The notes under the pieces: model-generated
The model's database searches: none
What the model was told of the DNA's origin: nothing
What the model saw: the letters and a program-made list of their open reading frames with translations, nothing else
Shown: positions 46,701-54,600 of the stretch, in pieces
How positions within the stretch are numbered: the first letter of the stretch is position 1
How the letters are laid out: the number at the start of each line of letters is the position of its first letter
Made by a program: the position numbers and the translations under genes
Source: Trichormus variabilis 0441
GTDB lineage: Bacteria > Cyanobacteriota > Cyanobacteriia > Cyanobacteriales > Nostocaceae
Direction: 5' to 3'
NCBI RefSeq assembly: GCF_009856605.1
Contig: NZ_CP047244.1
Coordinates: forward strand, 229,398-293,397
Length of the DNA stretch: 64,000 nucleotides

Positions 46701-47135
46701 GGTTCTTTGCCACAGCCGGGGCAACTGGAGTTGGCTTTTAGAGTCTTCTTGATTTTCTTCATCCTCTTCATCAACCGGACTGTAATCGCCCCAGTGAACA
46801 GTAACATTTATTTCCTTAGCAGTTGCTGGTACAAGGATGCTTAAACCCATTGATGAGGGGAAAAATGCTCTCCGGGCGGAGGCACTGTCGGGTTGCTTTT
46901 CATCATCGCCAGCGTTCACCTGAGAAATCTCGTCTATGTCATCGTTACCTATATCTTCTGAACGCTGTTCTACCGAAGCTTCATAAGGCACTAAAAAACC
47001 CGTGAGATACCACTTAGATGGAGCTTGGTCAATAATTTCGTCAACATGGGCGATATCATTGGGCGTAGGCCCCACTAAGTCAAGTTGTAGGGCATCAATG
47101 AGACATGAACGCACTTCGGCAGGAGTATTGGGCAT
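43740..47135 (-). CDS. drmA: DISARM DrmA, SF2-type helicase
   Basis: 1,131 residues. Walker A is FFPTGGGKTEAYLG (about 438), motif II is LIIQDELHLISGP (about 677), motif III is ASTATVRRA, and late motifs include NMISVGLDITRLGLMVVLG and YIQSTSRVGRD. A zinc-binding region, CPWCGKRF...CINRKC, lies between motifs I and II. This is the DrmA pattern: a helicase that with DrmB recognises invading DNA. It is the first of the drmABC trio on the minus strand, 119 bases downstream of the DUF4435 gene. Confidence 0.93.
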   Translation of the reverse strand: MPNTPAEVRSCLIDALQLDLVGPTPNDIAHVDEIIDQAPSKWYLTGFLVPYEASVEQRSEDIGNDDIDEISQVNAGDDEKQPDSASARRAFFPSSMGLSILVPATAKEINVTVHWGDYSPVDEEDEENQEDSKSQLQLPRLWQRTPGQAELTVPLHLSNVPKHWEIPGSNGLRLVTSVRPVTAAELVPVGTRSVSVFLVNYRPPVANPYSDIAFAFQTCLIIRTPSSLVPRPNLRGRHGDDWDEKVADLQYRDDYEYAVGHNVSAVAVTNDDATCQEVRTAWMPIADVEKVVPEKVPGVELGMEALAAAPTVETLRNMMSGIVDAYRVWIEAQKLNLPNDPERLEVANDLLNRATRANKRIAAGLKALDDPNVLEAFQIANRAIATAIRQRLTHNTDTTPESVKPPAWRPFQLAFLLMNLVGIAYPEHPDRELVDLLFFPTGGGKTEAYLGLAAFAMVLRRLRNPTINSAGVSVLMRYTLRLLTLDQLSRAATLVCALELERQKDTQKLGPWPFEIGLWVGQTATPNRMGKKGDNDEYTARARTIAFQNDTRKPSPIPLENCPWCGKRFTSDSFQLLPDANQPKSLQITCINRKCKFTRNQSLPIVAVDEPIYQRLPSFIIATVDKFANLPWVGETGALFGLVDRYDKDGFYGPAHPGRGQALAGHLPAPDLIIQDELHLISGPLGTMVGLYETAIDELSSREINGKKIRPKIIASTATVRRASKQIRALFGRDAVDIFPPPGPDRRDSFFAKTVPASESNARTYVGIAAQGRSLKVVLLRTYLALLGAAQKHYQAAGGAKNPDNPADPYMTLLGYFNSLRELGGSRRIVEDEVNSRLARYSLRKRVNETEGLFADRQIAYEPAELTSRVSTNVVAEIKSCLALPFHEKKHIDVALATNMISVGLDITRLGLMVVLGQPKTASEYIQSTSRVGRDENRPGLVITLLNIHRPRDRSHYERFPAWHTSFYRSVEATSVTPFSPRAIDRGIAAISVALARLGHPGMTAPPRAIEILQHRQDLEYVVDAISDRAEMHDKELDAVEAEALRQKVRGRVKDLLDTWERIASQKISLQYQQEVGQAPPLLFDPLDPELEKQPMEARKFKAQRSLRDVEPTVNLWVCNPDGFEVEEDEK

Positions 47136-47254
47136 GGTGTATCGCTGTTTACTCCTTTAAAAGATATAACAAGCAACTAACTGTTTTCTTATGTTGCCTG
47201 AAGTGTTTAAAAGTGTCAAATAATACTTTAGTCTATCTTTACAATCAGAAATTC

Positions 47255-48121
47255 CTATTGAAGTGGGTTAATTCTGTTTTGTAACTCAATTAAATCTGGG
47301 TACTGATTAACATCAAGTTGATTCAGCACCCAATCAAAAAAAGCGTTCAGAGAAATATACTGAGGTTTCTGTTGCTGCATTGCTTTTTGAATATCTTTAC
47401 CATGAAACCAGATCAAATACTGCTTCTGTATCCAAAATTCCTCTTGGGTAAACTGCTGCTGATATACAGCAAGACTTTGTTGAAATCTGGCTAATGTAAC
47501 TGTTCCAACTGCTTGTTGAAACTGGTTAATTAGTGCTTCAGCTTCAGTTTGACAGTCTTGGAGGGTTAGTGAGGATGGGAGTTTACCACTACCACCTGTC
47601 CATGTTGTTTTTAATTGATGCCGACTTGCACTTGATTGCAACAAGTCAGCTAATGCCCATCTTACTGCTTGATAATCTTGCAAACTTCTTGCAGCTTCTT
47701 CAATCCAAGTTGCGATCGCCTCAATCCCTGGTGAATCTCCATGTCCCCATTTGGAAGTGGGATTTTCTTGTTTTTCTAGATATTTTGAGTGCCAATAATT
47801 ATGAATTAAATCGGCATTTATTAAATAATTCTCCACACAAGCACGATGGGTAAGCAACATGGATTGGAATGGGATTAATCCGATGTTGGTAGTAGGTTGA
47901 GCATCAAAATCACGATCGCGAAAAATAATAGCTTGTTGATTTGTCGTTCCCTCTCTAGAAAAGTAACCCTGAACAAAACCTGAAAAAGTAAATTTACTGC
48001 CAGAGGGAACAATTGTGGGCTTATTTGTTCCAAGGTTCTCGACAACTCTATTAAGTAGTCTAAAATCTAAACTAGTTTGCTTACCCTCACAGAAAATAAT
48101 TTTGCCACTAACGACACTCAC
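47255..48121 (-). CDS. DUF4435/TOPRIM-like protein, AriB-like partner of the upstream ATPase
   Basis: 288 residues from a GTG at 48121. The TOPRIM-like pattern is seen: glutamate in IIFCEGKQTSLDF (E12), then IIFRDRDFDA (about 65-74) and HRACVENYLINAD (about 91-103), the DUF4435 signature. In PARIS, AriB is a DUF4435 nuclease held by the ATPase AriA and released on sensing an anti-restriction protein. The ATPase-then-DUF4435 order is kept here. The two genes are separated by a short repeat, and the pair sits inside a DISARM operon. Assignment to PARIS is by domain type, not by search. Confidence 0.75.
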   Translation of the reverse strand: MSVVSGKIIFCEGKQTSLDFRLLNRVVENLGTNKPTIVPSGSKFTFSGFVQGYFSREGTTNQQAIIFRDRDFDAQPTTNIGLIPFQSMLLTHRACVENYLINADLIHNYWHSKYLEKQENPTSKWGHGDSPGIEAIATWIEEAARSLQDYQAVRWALADLLQSSASRHQLKTTWTGGSGKLPSSLTLQDCQTEAEALINQFQQAVGTVTLARFQQSLAVYQQQFTQEEFWIQKQYLIWFHGKDIQKAMQQQKPQYISLNAFFDWVLNQLDVNQYPDLIELQNRINPLQ

Positions 48122-48178
48122 CCTTCGGGTTCGCCAGTTGCCTACGGAGGGAGACCCTCCTTCAGCACTGGACTCACA
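48122..48178. repeat. Nostoc-type short interspersed repeat between the ATPase and DUF4435 genes
   Basis: The stretch CCCTTCGGGTTCGCCAGTTG, followed by a GGAGGGAGACCCTCC palindrome and CAGCACTGGACTC, is typical of the short repeats dispersed in Nostoc-type genomes. It fills the whole 57-base spacer and abuts the GTG start of the downstream gene. The palindrome would form a strong hairpin in the mRNA. Confidence 0.65.
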
Positions 48179-48179
48179 A

Positions 48180-49238
48180 TTACACCTCTAGCCGGATAAT
48201 ATATGCTTCAGGCACTAATTGCTCTACATAATCAGAGTGGGTTGTAATAATAAACTGATTATTTGTGCCTAATTTGGGTAAAGCTCTCAGTAATGCCTGT
48301 TGCATTGGTGGATGTAGGTGCAATTCAATTTCATCAATCAGAATGACAGAGTTGTGAATATTCCAACTAGCAAAGTCCATTAACATTGGGAAAATAGCCC
48401 GTTCACCGCCGGACATCTCAGAAATTTCATACTGGTTTTTACCGTCGTATAAATAAAACCAGGGTTCACTTAAAATATCGTCTACATTCTCTCGCAGAAC
48501 TGGGCCTTCAAAACTGCGTTCTGGAAAGACTGCTTTGTAAGCGCGTTCAATTTCGGCGTATAAATCCTTTTGTCCTGGGCGTAGATTGGGGATTTTAGGT
48601 GTTCCTACATCTTGATGGAATTGTCGCCACTTAGAAAGGCGATCGCGCAACAGGTCTTCTGTAATTTCTAGTTTGCGTTCTGGGTCTTCTGTAGTTAGGC
48701 TAGTTGATGTTCTCTGTTCTGTGTACCAAAGAATTGTACCCACTCGTTCAAATGCTGAAAATCCTTCAGCACGGAGCAGTTGTTTAGCGTATTCTCGTCC
48801 TTTAAATTGAAATAATTCCGCAGCACTATCTGCTTGAACACGCCCATTTCGCCATTTAAGGTTAACAATATGCTTTTCAGCAGGAGGCTGCAAATCACGA
48901 CCCATCTCTCGTAATTTCTGTTGAAAATACCGCACAGCTTCGAGTTCACTAGATGAGAACTGCACCTGTACAGTCACCTCCGGCTCAAATGCTCCCCAGT
49001 TACTCCCAAGCAGTTCATAGTTAAATCCTGCCCATTCTAAATCGGAGGGTTCTTTTAAGCGTCCGGTTGCTGTGCCGAGAGTTGCGGCGATCGCTTGTAA
49101 AAGACTGGTTTTTCCAGCACCGTTCATGCCGATGAGAACAATAATATCTCGCGCCAAGCCAGTTTCTGGATCTGTGAAATCAAATGTAGAAGACCGGAAT
49201 TTTTTAAAGTATTTTAGCTGTAGGGATTGAATTTTCAT
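48180..49238 (-). CDS. SMC/ABC-type ATPase, AriA-like, in the DISARM operon
   Basis: 352 residues. Walker A GMNGAGKTSL (about 37-46), ABC signature-like EMSGGERAIFPML (about 273), Walker B SVILIDEIELHLHP (about 296) and the H-loop ITTHSDY (about 332) identify an AAA_15/AAA_21 OLD/RecF-like ATPase. It is shorter than typical AriA. The start overlaps the drmMI stop by 4 bases (49235-49238), so it is translated with drmMI. The downstream DUF4435 gene makes the pair resemble PARIS, built into DISARM. Confidence 0.88.
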   Translation of the reverse strand: MKIQSLQLKYFKKFRSSTFDFTDPETGLARDIIVLIGMNGAGKTSLLQAIAATLGTATGRLKEPSDLEWAGFNYELLGSNWGAFEPEVTVQVQFSSSELEAVRYFQQKLREMGRDLQPPAEKHIVNLKWRNGRVQADSAAELFQFKGREYAKQLLRAEGFSAFERVGTILWYTEQRTSTSLTTEDPERKLEITEDLLRDRLSKWRQFHQDVGTPKIPNLRPGQKDLYAEIERAYKAVFPERSFEGPVLRENVDDILSEPWFYLYDGKNQYEISEMSGGERAIFPMLMDFASWNIHNSVILIDEIELHLHPPMQQALLRALPKLGTNNQFIITTHSDYVEQLVPEAYIIRLEV

Positions 49239-52200
49239 AAGCCAGTCTCCACATCAAATCCCGGTATTATTGGTGTAGTTTCCCCAACCTTTTTAGATTT
49301 GGTTTTGGTTGTTTTTTTCTTAGTAGCTTTAGGCTTGGGTTTCTTTTGTGCTGCTTTACCGCCGAGAATTTCAGCTTGCGCTCTTTTTTGGTTAAGGTCG
49401 AGTAGGCGTGCTAAAACTTCATCATGCACTTCTTCTGTCCAACGGTAACGCCAAGGTTTTTTGCGTTGTCGTCCGTTGCTGGTTTCTTCTTCGTCTTCCT
49501 CATCGTCGTAGTCTAGCAGGAAGGTGCAATCGGTGGGAATGTCACTCCAGCCGTAAGCTTCGAGTACGGCTTTATCCATTGCGGCGTGCAGTGAGCGTAA
49601 TTTTAGGATATCAGCGTCGCGTTCTTCTGGGTCGTGGAAGCGGTTGTAGGTGTCGGTTAGTCCCTGGTTGTTGCGAACCATTAAGGCGGCGCGATATTCG
49701 TAGTATTCTTGACCTATGGCTTCTAGGGTGGGGTTAGTTTCCCAGTTTTGGGGGAAGGGGAAGGTTTCAAAGCAGTCTGTGGGAGTGTAGCGAAGTCTGT
49801 CTTCTAGGGATGATCCGAAAAAACGCACCCAAATTTCGTGAATACGAGATTGCAAGAGAGCAAATGATGAGTATTGTGAAAGAGCCAAAACTACCAAGCC
49901 TTCAGAAAAAACAACATTTGCTCCCATAAATGCTGCTGACCAATTTGGCTGGTGTCGGGAGACAACTAACACTTTTTCAAGTGGAGCGATCGCTCTGTAT
50001 AAAGCTGCTTGTTTTTCAGCAAAGTGCCACCACCGCTTACGATAAGCATCTCGCTTTAATGTGTCACGATGAGGCTTTACTTTTATCTCAACAATCTCTA
50101 TCAAATCTGACCACTTCCGCGCTTCATCTTCGCTCATTTCTCCGAAGTTGATAACATAGCGACGATGCGCGTGAGTTGGGCTACTGTTAACCTCTTCACC
50201 TCCAATATAAGGAAATATTCGTTCAGCATTTCTTCCATCTTTCTCAATTAAGCGGTGCATTTCTGTAATAGGTGTTGCTTCGTCGTTGGTATCATCAAAA
50301 GTAAAGCCCATGCCCAAAACATAACTGCCAATAAAGCTTTTATTGCTATTCGCCAACAACACTGCCGGATTTTCATTTGTCCCCACATGAAACAGGAACG
50401 CAGAAATTAGAGAAACTTCTCGTCCATTCAGCAAATATATACCTTTATACGTTCCCTTCAGCACATAAACCACACTTACTACTACTGCTGCTTGTCCAGG
50501 CCATTTCATGCGTTTTTGAGCATTGTAAATCGTGCCTTGGTTCTGACAGATATATCGTAAACCACTACTTCTGGTATCTCCTTGGGCAATTGTGTTAGTT
50601 GCTACTAATCCAAAAGTTCCACCCTGACGTAACAGGTCAAAAGCACGACGGAAAAAGTGTGCAACCAAGTCAGCATTACTGTTAGATTCAGGATTTACAA
50701 CAGGCAACCAATCTTTGTAAGCATCGCCTAAAACTGTACTAATACGCTTTCCACCCAAAAACGGAGGATTACCCACAATTGCATCAAACCCCGGATTTTC
50801 TCTATCAAAAACCTCTGGAAACTCAATATCCCAGTTAAATGGAATAATCCCCTTATCCCCACTCCGCAACCTACTAGCAATTTCCTCCAAACTCTCAGTA
50901 TCAGCTTGGTGATATCGCCACTTTCTTACTAATTCTGCAATCTCAGTTTCTCTCTCCTCTCGCTGCTTCTTATTACTTCCTTCAAAAAACGCCGCAATTC
51001 TTACATCCCCCGTTAACCGCGCTTGGTACAATTCTTGTTCTACTTTGTATAGATAATCCCGCTTTTGGTCATCATCAGCATCACTGCGCGTATCCAAAGC
51101 CTGAATTTCCGCCCGATAAGAACGCGCACGGTCAAGTTGCTCTTTTAAATATATAAATAGCGGTAAATCGTCAGTAGCATCCTTCCCAAAAGACCCAATC
51201 TGCTCTTTCCTCAACCCTACCAGCGAATCCCCACACTTGAGGGCATGATCAAGAAATGTAAACGGTAAATCCTTCGCCAGCGTCACCAACCATAAAGATA
51301 ACTTCGCCAAATTCACCGCAAACGGGTTTTTATCCACACCATATAAACACCGTTGCGCCACCAAGCGACGCGCAATTAATAAAGGTTCTTCTTTGCCATA
51401 ATTGCTAATTGTCGCATTTTGGTTGGGATGCCTTTGGCTGGCGGAGTGATCGCTAATTCCCAGGCGGGTATCGTTTTCCTCGCGTTCCCACGCTTCCACC
51501 ACCTTCTCAGCCAACTGACGACAGGTTTCTACCAAAAACGCACCAGAACCCATCGCCAAATCACAAACTTTCAAAGATAAAATTTGTTCCGCAGTCGGTT
51601 TTTCTCCCAACGCTTCCAAAACCGGACGCAGGGTTGTTTCCACAATTGGTTTAGTCAGTGACCTGGGCGTATAATGCGAACCAGAACGCCTGCGTTCTTC
51701 CCCTGGCTGCAAGTACAGCGAACCCACAGGCAATAAATTTGGTGTTTGCCGCGATACCTTTCGACCTAGTGCGATCGCTATATCTTCCAATGATTGCGCT
51801 GCTTTCAGTTCCTTGAGGGCATTACCTGATACTTCGCAATTTGCTAACTCCTTCAGTAACTTTTGGCGATCGCCCGATTTCGCTGCCAAAATGGCTGCTA
51901 CATCAACTACCACCGTTGTAGAAACCTTTGAACCCTTGGGTTTACTGTAAACTCCAATACTGGGACTTTCTGCCCGTTCCACCGCAAAACCCATAATGCC
52001 TTCATATACCGAGCCAATTTGCTCTACATCTAAGGATCTATAAGATAGCCGTTCCCCTTCTAAAATTAGTAATTTTTCTAACAACCGATAAATCACACCA
52101 TCGGGTATTCGCGGAGGCTCGATTGCTTGACCCGCCACAAACTTACTACCGCGTGGGCGACTTTCCAAAAACGCATATTCATCTGGGTCAAAAAGCTGAC

Positions 52201-53263
52201 CATGCCGTGCTGGTAAATACTCTGGTGTTTGTCCGCCCCCATCATAAACTAAGCGAAATAAACTTAACAGCCATACCCAGGCCCCATAACGCTGATCCAT
52301 CGTGTCGGGGTAGTTTCCTGCATCTTCACGTAGCCGTTCATACAAGCCAGTTACAGAATAGTTACGCTGGTAAATATCATCTGGCGGCATTAGCCCTTCA
52401 TCCTCAGCGTAAAGCAAAAACACCAGCCGCATCAGCGTAGTGATTAATCCACCGTAAATGTGTTGCGGATCTGTAGCAGCAATTTCACTTAATAACTTAC
52501 CATCAACTGCCGCATCCGCCATTTGAAACCCACGCAGCAGTTCCCACAAAGCATCCAGCACTTGGTTAGCCAAGGTTGTAGAAACTTCCGCTTGGTACTT
52601 ACGGCTGTCTTCCAACAAATTTTTTAAAGAACGACCTGTAGTAGCACTAAACACGCGAAATGCCGATAGCAGCATTTCCATCGCCCCCAAAATCAGCCTT
52701 CCAGAAACCTCACACATCGCCTGCACTGGAAAGGTCAAATGTCCAGAAGACTCGCCCCGTGGCGCATACACCAAACGCAGCAACCCGCCATTACACAACA
52801 AACCTATGGGTATTTGCGTCTCCCGCAACAAACGCTCAAATTTAGCTTGGGGGCTGGCGTGCCAACCACTGCTAGACTTAGTTAATTCTGGTGCGACTAC
52901 ATCTAACTCGGTACCAGGAGAAATTATTTGCACCAAAATCTGCGGCTTGTCGCTATCTGGGTCAGGCACAATATAGGTAGGCGCAAGAATTTCGCTGTAA
53001 TCAGGTAAAGCTATCTCATATTCTGCTGATGGTTTAACAAGGTCACTCTCAGCCCAGCCTAATACATTAACAGTAAAAGCGGGAAAATCAGCAATCAAGC
53101 CATCTTCATCAACCGCAGCCAGCAACGATTGTTGAAAATCTACAACATTCCGGTTGACCACCGCCTGCGCCTTCACCAACGCTGGGGGAGATACCACCAA
53201 CCCTACAGGCTGGAGAAAACCCAACCACTCTTTATGTCTGGTGATTTCTGGGTCAATTGCCAT
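49235..53263 (-). CDS. drmMI: DISARM DrmMI, adenine-specific DNA methyltransferase
   Basis: 1,342 residues. The N-terminal 550 residues are the target-domain/PglX-like helical region. Motif I is CDLAMGSGAFLVE (about 566) and motif IV is VGNPPFLGGKRI (about 828), with NPPF identifying an N6-adenine methyltransferase of the Eco57I/PglX type. A basic lysine-rich tail (KPKPKATKKKTTKTK) follows. DrmMI methylates host DNA to mark it as self in class-1 DISARM. It is the first gene of the minus-strand operon drmMI-ATPase-DUF4435-drmA-drmB-drmC, divergent from the GNAT cassette. Confidence 0.92.
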   Translation of the reverse strand: MAIDPEITRHKEWLGFLQPVGLVVSPPALVKAQAVVNRNVVDFQQSLLAAVDEDGLIADFPAFTVNVLGWAESDLVKPSAEYEIALPDYSEILAPTYIVPDPDSDKPQILVQIISPGTELDVVAPELTKSSSGWHASPQAKFERLLRETQIPIGLLCNGGLLRLVYAPRGESSGHLTFPVQAMCEVSGRLILGAMEMLLSAFRVFSATTGRSLKNLLEDSRKYQAEVSTTLANQVLDALWELLRGFQMADAAVDGKLLSEIAATDPQHIYGGLITTLMRLVFLLYAEDEGLMPPDDIYQRNYSVTGLYERLREDAGNYPDTMDQRYGAWVWLLSLFRLVYDGGGQTPEYLPARHGQLFDPDEYAFLESRPRGSKFVAGQAIEPPRIPDGVIYRLLEKLLILEGERLSYRSLDVEQIGSVYEGIMGFAVERAESPSIGVYSKPKGSKVSTTVVVDVAAILAAKSGDRQKLLKELANCEVSGNALKELKAAQSLEDIAIALGRKVSRQTPNLLPVGSLYLQPGEERRRSGSHYTPRSLTKPIVETTLRPVLEALGEKPTAEQILSLKVCDLAMGSGAFLVETCRQLAEKVVEAWEREENDTRLGISDHSASQRHPNQNATISNYGKEEPLLIARRLVAQRCLYGVDKNPFAVNLAKLSLWLVTLAKDLPFTFLDHALKCGDSLVGLRKEQIGSFGKDATDDLPLFIYLKEQLDRARSYRAEIQALDTRSDADDDQKRDYLYKVEQELYQARLTGDVRIAAFFEGSNKKQREERETEIAELVRKWRYHQADTESLEEIASRLRSGDKGIIPFNWDIEFPEVFDRENPGFDAIVGNPPFLGGKRISTVLGDAYKDWLPVVNPESNSNADLVAHFFRRAFDLLRQGGTFGLVATNTIAQGDTRSSGLRYICQNQGTIYNAQKRMKWPGQAAVVVSVVYVLKGTYKGIYLLNGREVSLISAFLFHVGTNENPAVLLANSNKSFIGSYVLGMGFTFDDTNDEATPITEMHRLIEKDGRNAERIFPYIGGEEVNSSPTHAHRRYVINFGEMSEDEARKWSDLIEIVEIKVKPHRDTLKRDAYRKRWWHFAEKQAALYRAIAPLEKVLVVSRHQPNWSAAFMGANVVFSEGLVVLALSQYSSFALLQSRIHEIWVRFFGSSLEDRLRYTPTDCFETFPFPQNWETNPTLEAIGQEYYEYRAALMVRNNQGLTDTYNRFHDPEERDADILKLRSLHAAMDKAVLEAYGWSDIPTDCTFLLDYDDEEDEEETSNGRQRKKPWRYRWTEEVHDEVLARLLDLNQKRAQAEILGGKAAQKKPKPKATKKKTTKTKSKKVGETTPIIPGFDVETGL

Positions 53264-53353
53264 CGTTTCTCCTTTGCGGTCTTTGAGTCTGGTACAGTTT
53301 GTTTACTTAATCTGATAACATCAAAATCTGCTAATGCACATGATATTGGTGCG
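53264..53353. promoter_or_regulatory. Divergent promoter region between drmMI and the GNAT cassette
   Basis: 90 bases between the starts of the minus-strand DISARM operon (53263) and the plus-strand acetyltransferase gene (53354). It must carry promoters in both directions. TTGTTTACTT lies near 53299. No repeated operator is evident. Confidence 0.4.
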
Positions 53354-53908
53354 ATGCGAACAAAAATACAACTAATTCGCGGTCAAGATAGCATGACCGT
53401 GGAAGCAGATTTAGTAGAATTAGTGCAAAAGCACGTCAATGATTATGCCTCAGAGTGGAAAGAACAATTAAAATTGTACGGACAAGAAGATAAATTTTGG
53501 GACTGGGAGTTTAAACTTCAGTTCGTTATTCACAGACAACCAAACCGCGAAGGCTATGCAATTGAGTACGAAGGCAAAACTCAAGGGTTAATGCTGATTG
53601 AAACTCAAATGCACGGTTCACGTATCAGTGAGGGTAAACGGTTAGTATACATTGATGGAATTGCTTCTGCGCCTTGGAACCGGGAATTTATTCAACGCCC
53701 ACCAAAATTAAAAGGCGTTGGTACTGCACTCTTAGCATTTGCCAGAAACCGCAGTATAGAACTAGATTACGAGGGTAGAGTAGGGTTGCATTCGCTACCA
53801 GGAGCAGAAGAATTTTATGATCATCAAGGGATGATTGATTTAGGAGAAGATGAAGATTACGAAGACCTAGTTTATTTTGAGTATGGAGTTCGCCGTTCTT
53901 CTGAATAA
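53354..53908 (+). CDS. GNAT-family acetyltransferase, cassette copy 2
   Basis: 184 residues from the ATG at 53354, chosen because the N-terminus (MRTKIQLIRGQDSMTVEADL) then aligns with copy 1 (MQRKIELKRGVDNTPVEAYL). The upstream frame extension has no homology. The GNAT features are RLVYIDGIASAP, KGVGTALLAFARNRS (acetyl-CoA loop) and EGRVGLHSLPGAEEFYDHQG. The paralogue at 10687-11250 is clearly related over its whole length. It is followed by the same partner gene, and the pair lies on the opposite strand between drmD and drmMI. Confidence 0.85.
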   Translation: MRTKIQLIRGQDSMTVEADLVELVQKHVNDYASEWKEQLKLYGQEDKFWDWEFKLQFVIHRQPNREGYAIEYEGKTQGLMLIETQMHGSRISEGKRLVYIDGIASAPWNREFIQRPPKLKGVGTALLAFARNRSIELDYEGRVGLHSLPGAEEFYDHQGMIDLGEDEDYEDLVYFEYGVRRSSE

Positions 53909-53926
53909 GGTAGCGAGGTGAAGTTA

Positions 53927-54463
53927 ATGAATCAGGAAGAACCTAATTATATTCAAAGCACTTTTAATCAAGAAAATACAGTAAATCCAATGGATTTATT
54001 GTTTGATGAAAAATGGTTGCGAAAAGCTGTTGAAGCAGAAGATAAAGTAGGTGGTAAAATTGGTGCTGGCTTGGATTGGGGTTCTGGATTTGGCGACCTC
54101 ATGCTTAACTTTGAACTTTTGGGACGTTTAACAACTTTACGGGTTTCTCTTAATCGAGAAGTGCGGTTGCTGCTGAATAATTGGAATTTAGGAACAGCTA
54201 CAAAAATTGCGGTAAAAACTGCAAGAGATAGATTACTTCAAAGATTAAAACAACCTACACCAGAAGTCAGAGAACAGATACTCATTGTTTTGGGAAAAGA
54301 TGAACTTTACGGGGAAGAGTTTATCTCTAATCGAGAGATAATGCGCGAATTGCTGGCGGTGTTGTTGAAACAAGAAGATTGGGAAACTATTGCAGCAGTT
54401 GCAGCAGATTCGTTAAAAGAGACAATTATGTATCAAGTTTCTGTTGAAAAAATTTCAGCATAA
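53927..54463 (+). CDS. Partner protein of the GNAT cassette, copy 2
   Basis: 178 residues from the ATG at 53927, chosen for its GAGGTG ribosome site (the frame also has a GTG 9 bases earlier). It shares IGAGLDWG, LLGRLTTLRVSLNREVRLLL and ELYGEEFISNRE blocks with 10151-10690. It is downstream of the acetyltransferase, as in copy 1. The function is unknown; the conserved blocks suggest a defined fold, and the acidic, soluble character fits a protein partner or substrate. Confidence 0.8.
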   Translation: MNQEEPNYIQSTFNQENTVNPMDLLFDEKWLRKAVEAEDKVGGKIGAGLDWGSGFGDLMLNFELLGRLTTLRVSLNREVRLLLNNWNLGTATKIAVKTARDRLLQRLKQPTPEVREQILIVLGKDELYGEEFISNREIMRELLAVLLKQEDWETIAAVAADSLKETIMYQVSVEKISA

Positions 54464-54480
54464 GTCATAGATTTAAATAG

Positions 54481-54600
54481 ATGAATTCATCCATAACTGA
54501 TTTAACTACCAACCAGCAAACTTTTATACTAAATGATATCCCCACTCGCTTACATAAGTTAGCAGAAAACGTAATTTGCTGGATTGGAGAAATTTTATGA
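54481..54600 (+). CDS. Very small protein, 39 residues, coupled to the nuclease gene
   Basis: An ATG frame encoding MNSSITDLTTNQQTFILNDI and ending LHKLAENVICWIGEIL. Its stop TGA overlaps the start of the next gene in ATGA (54597-54600), the classical sign of translational coupling. Only 17 bases separate it from the stop of the GNAT partner gene, so all four may form one operon. It could be a small antitoxin-like or regulatory protein; there are no family marks. Confidence 0.5.
   Translation: MNSSITDLTTNQQTFILNDIPTRLHKLAENVICWIGEIL

Noticed and set aside
53129..53353. 75-residue N-terminal extension of the second GNAT gene
   Set aside because: It lies antisense to drmMI and has no similarity to the paralogue. 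The aligned start is the ATG at 53354.
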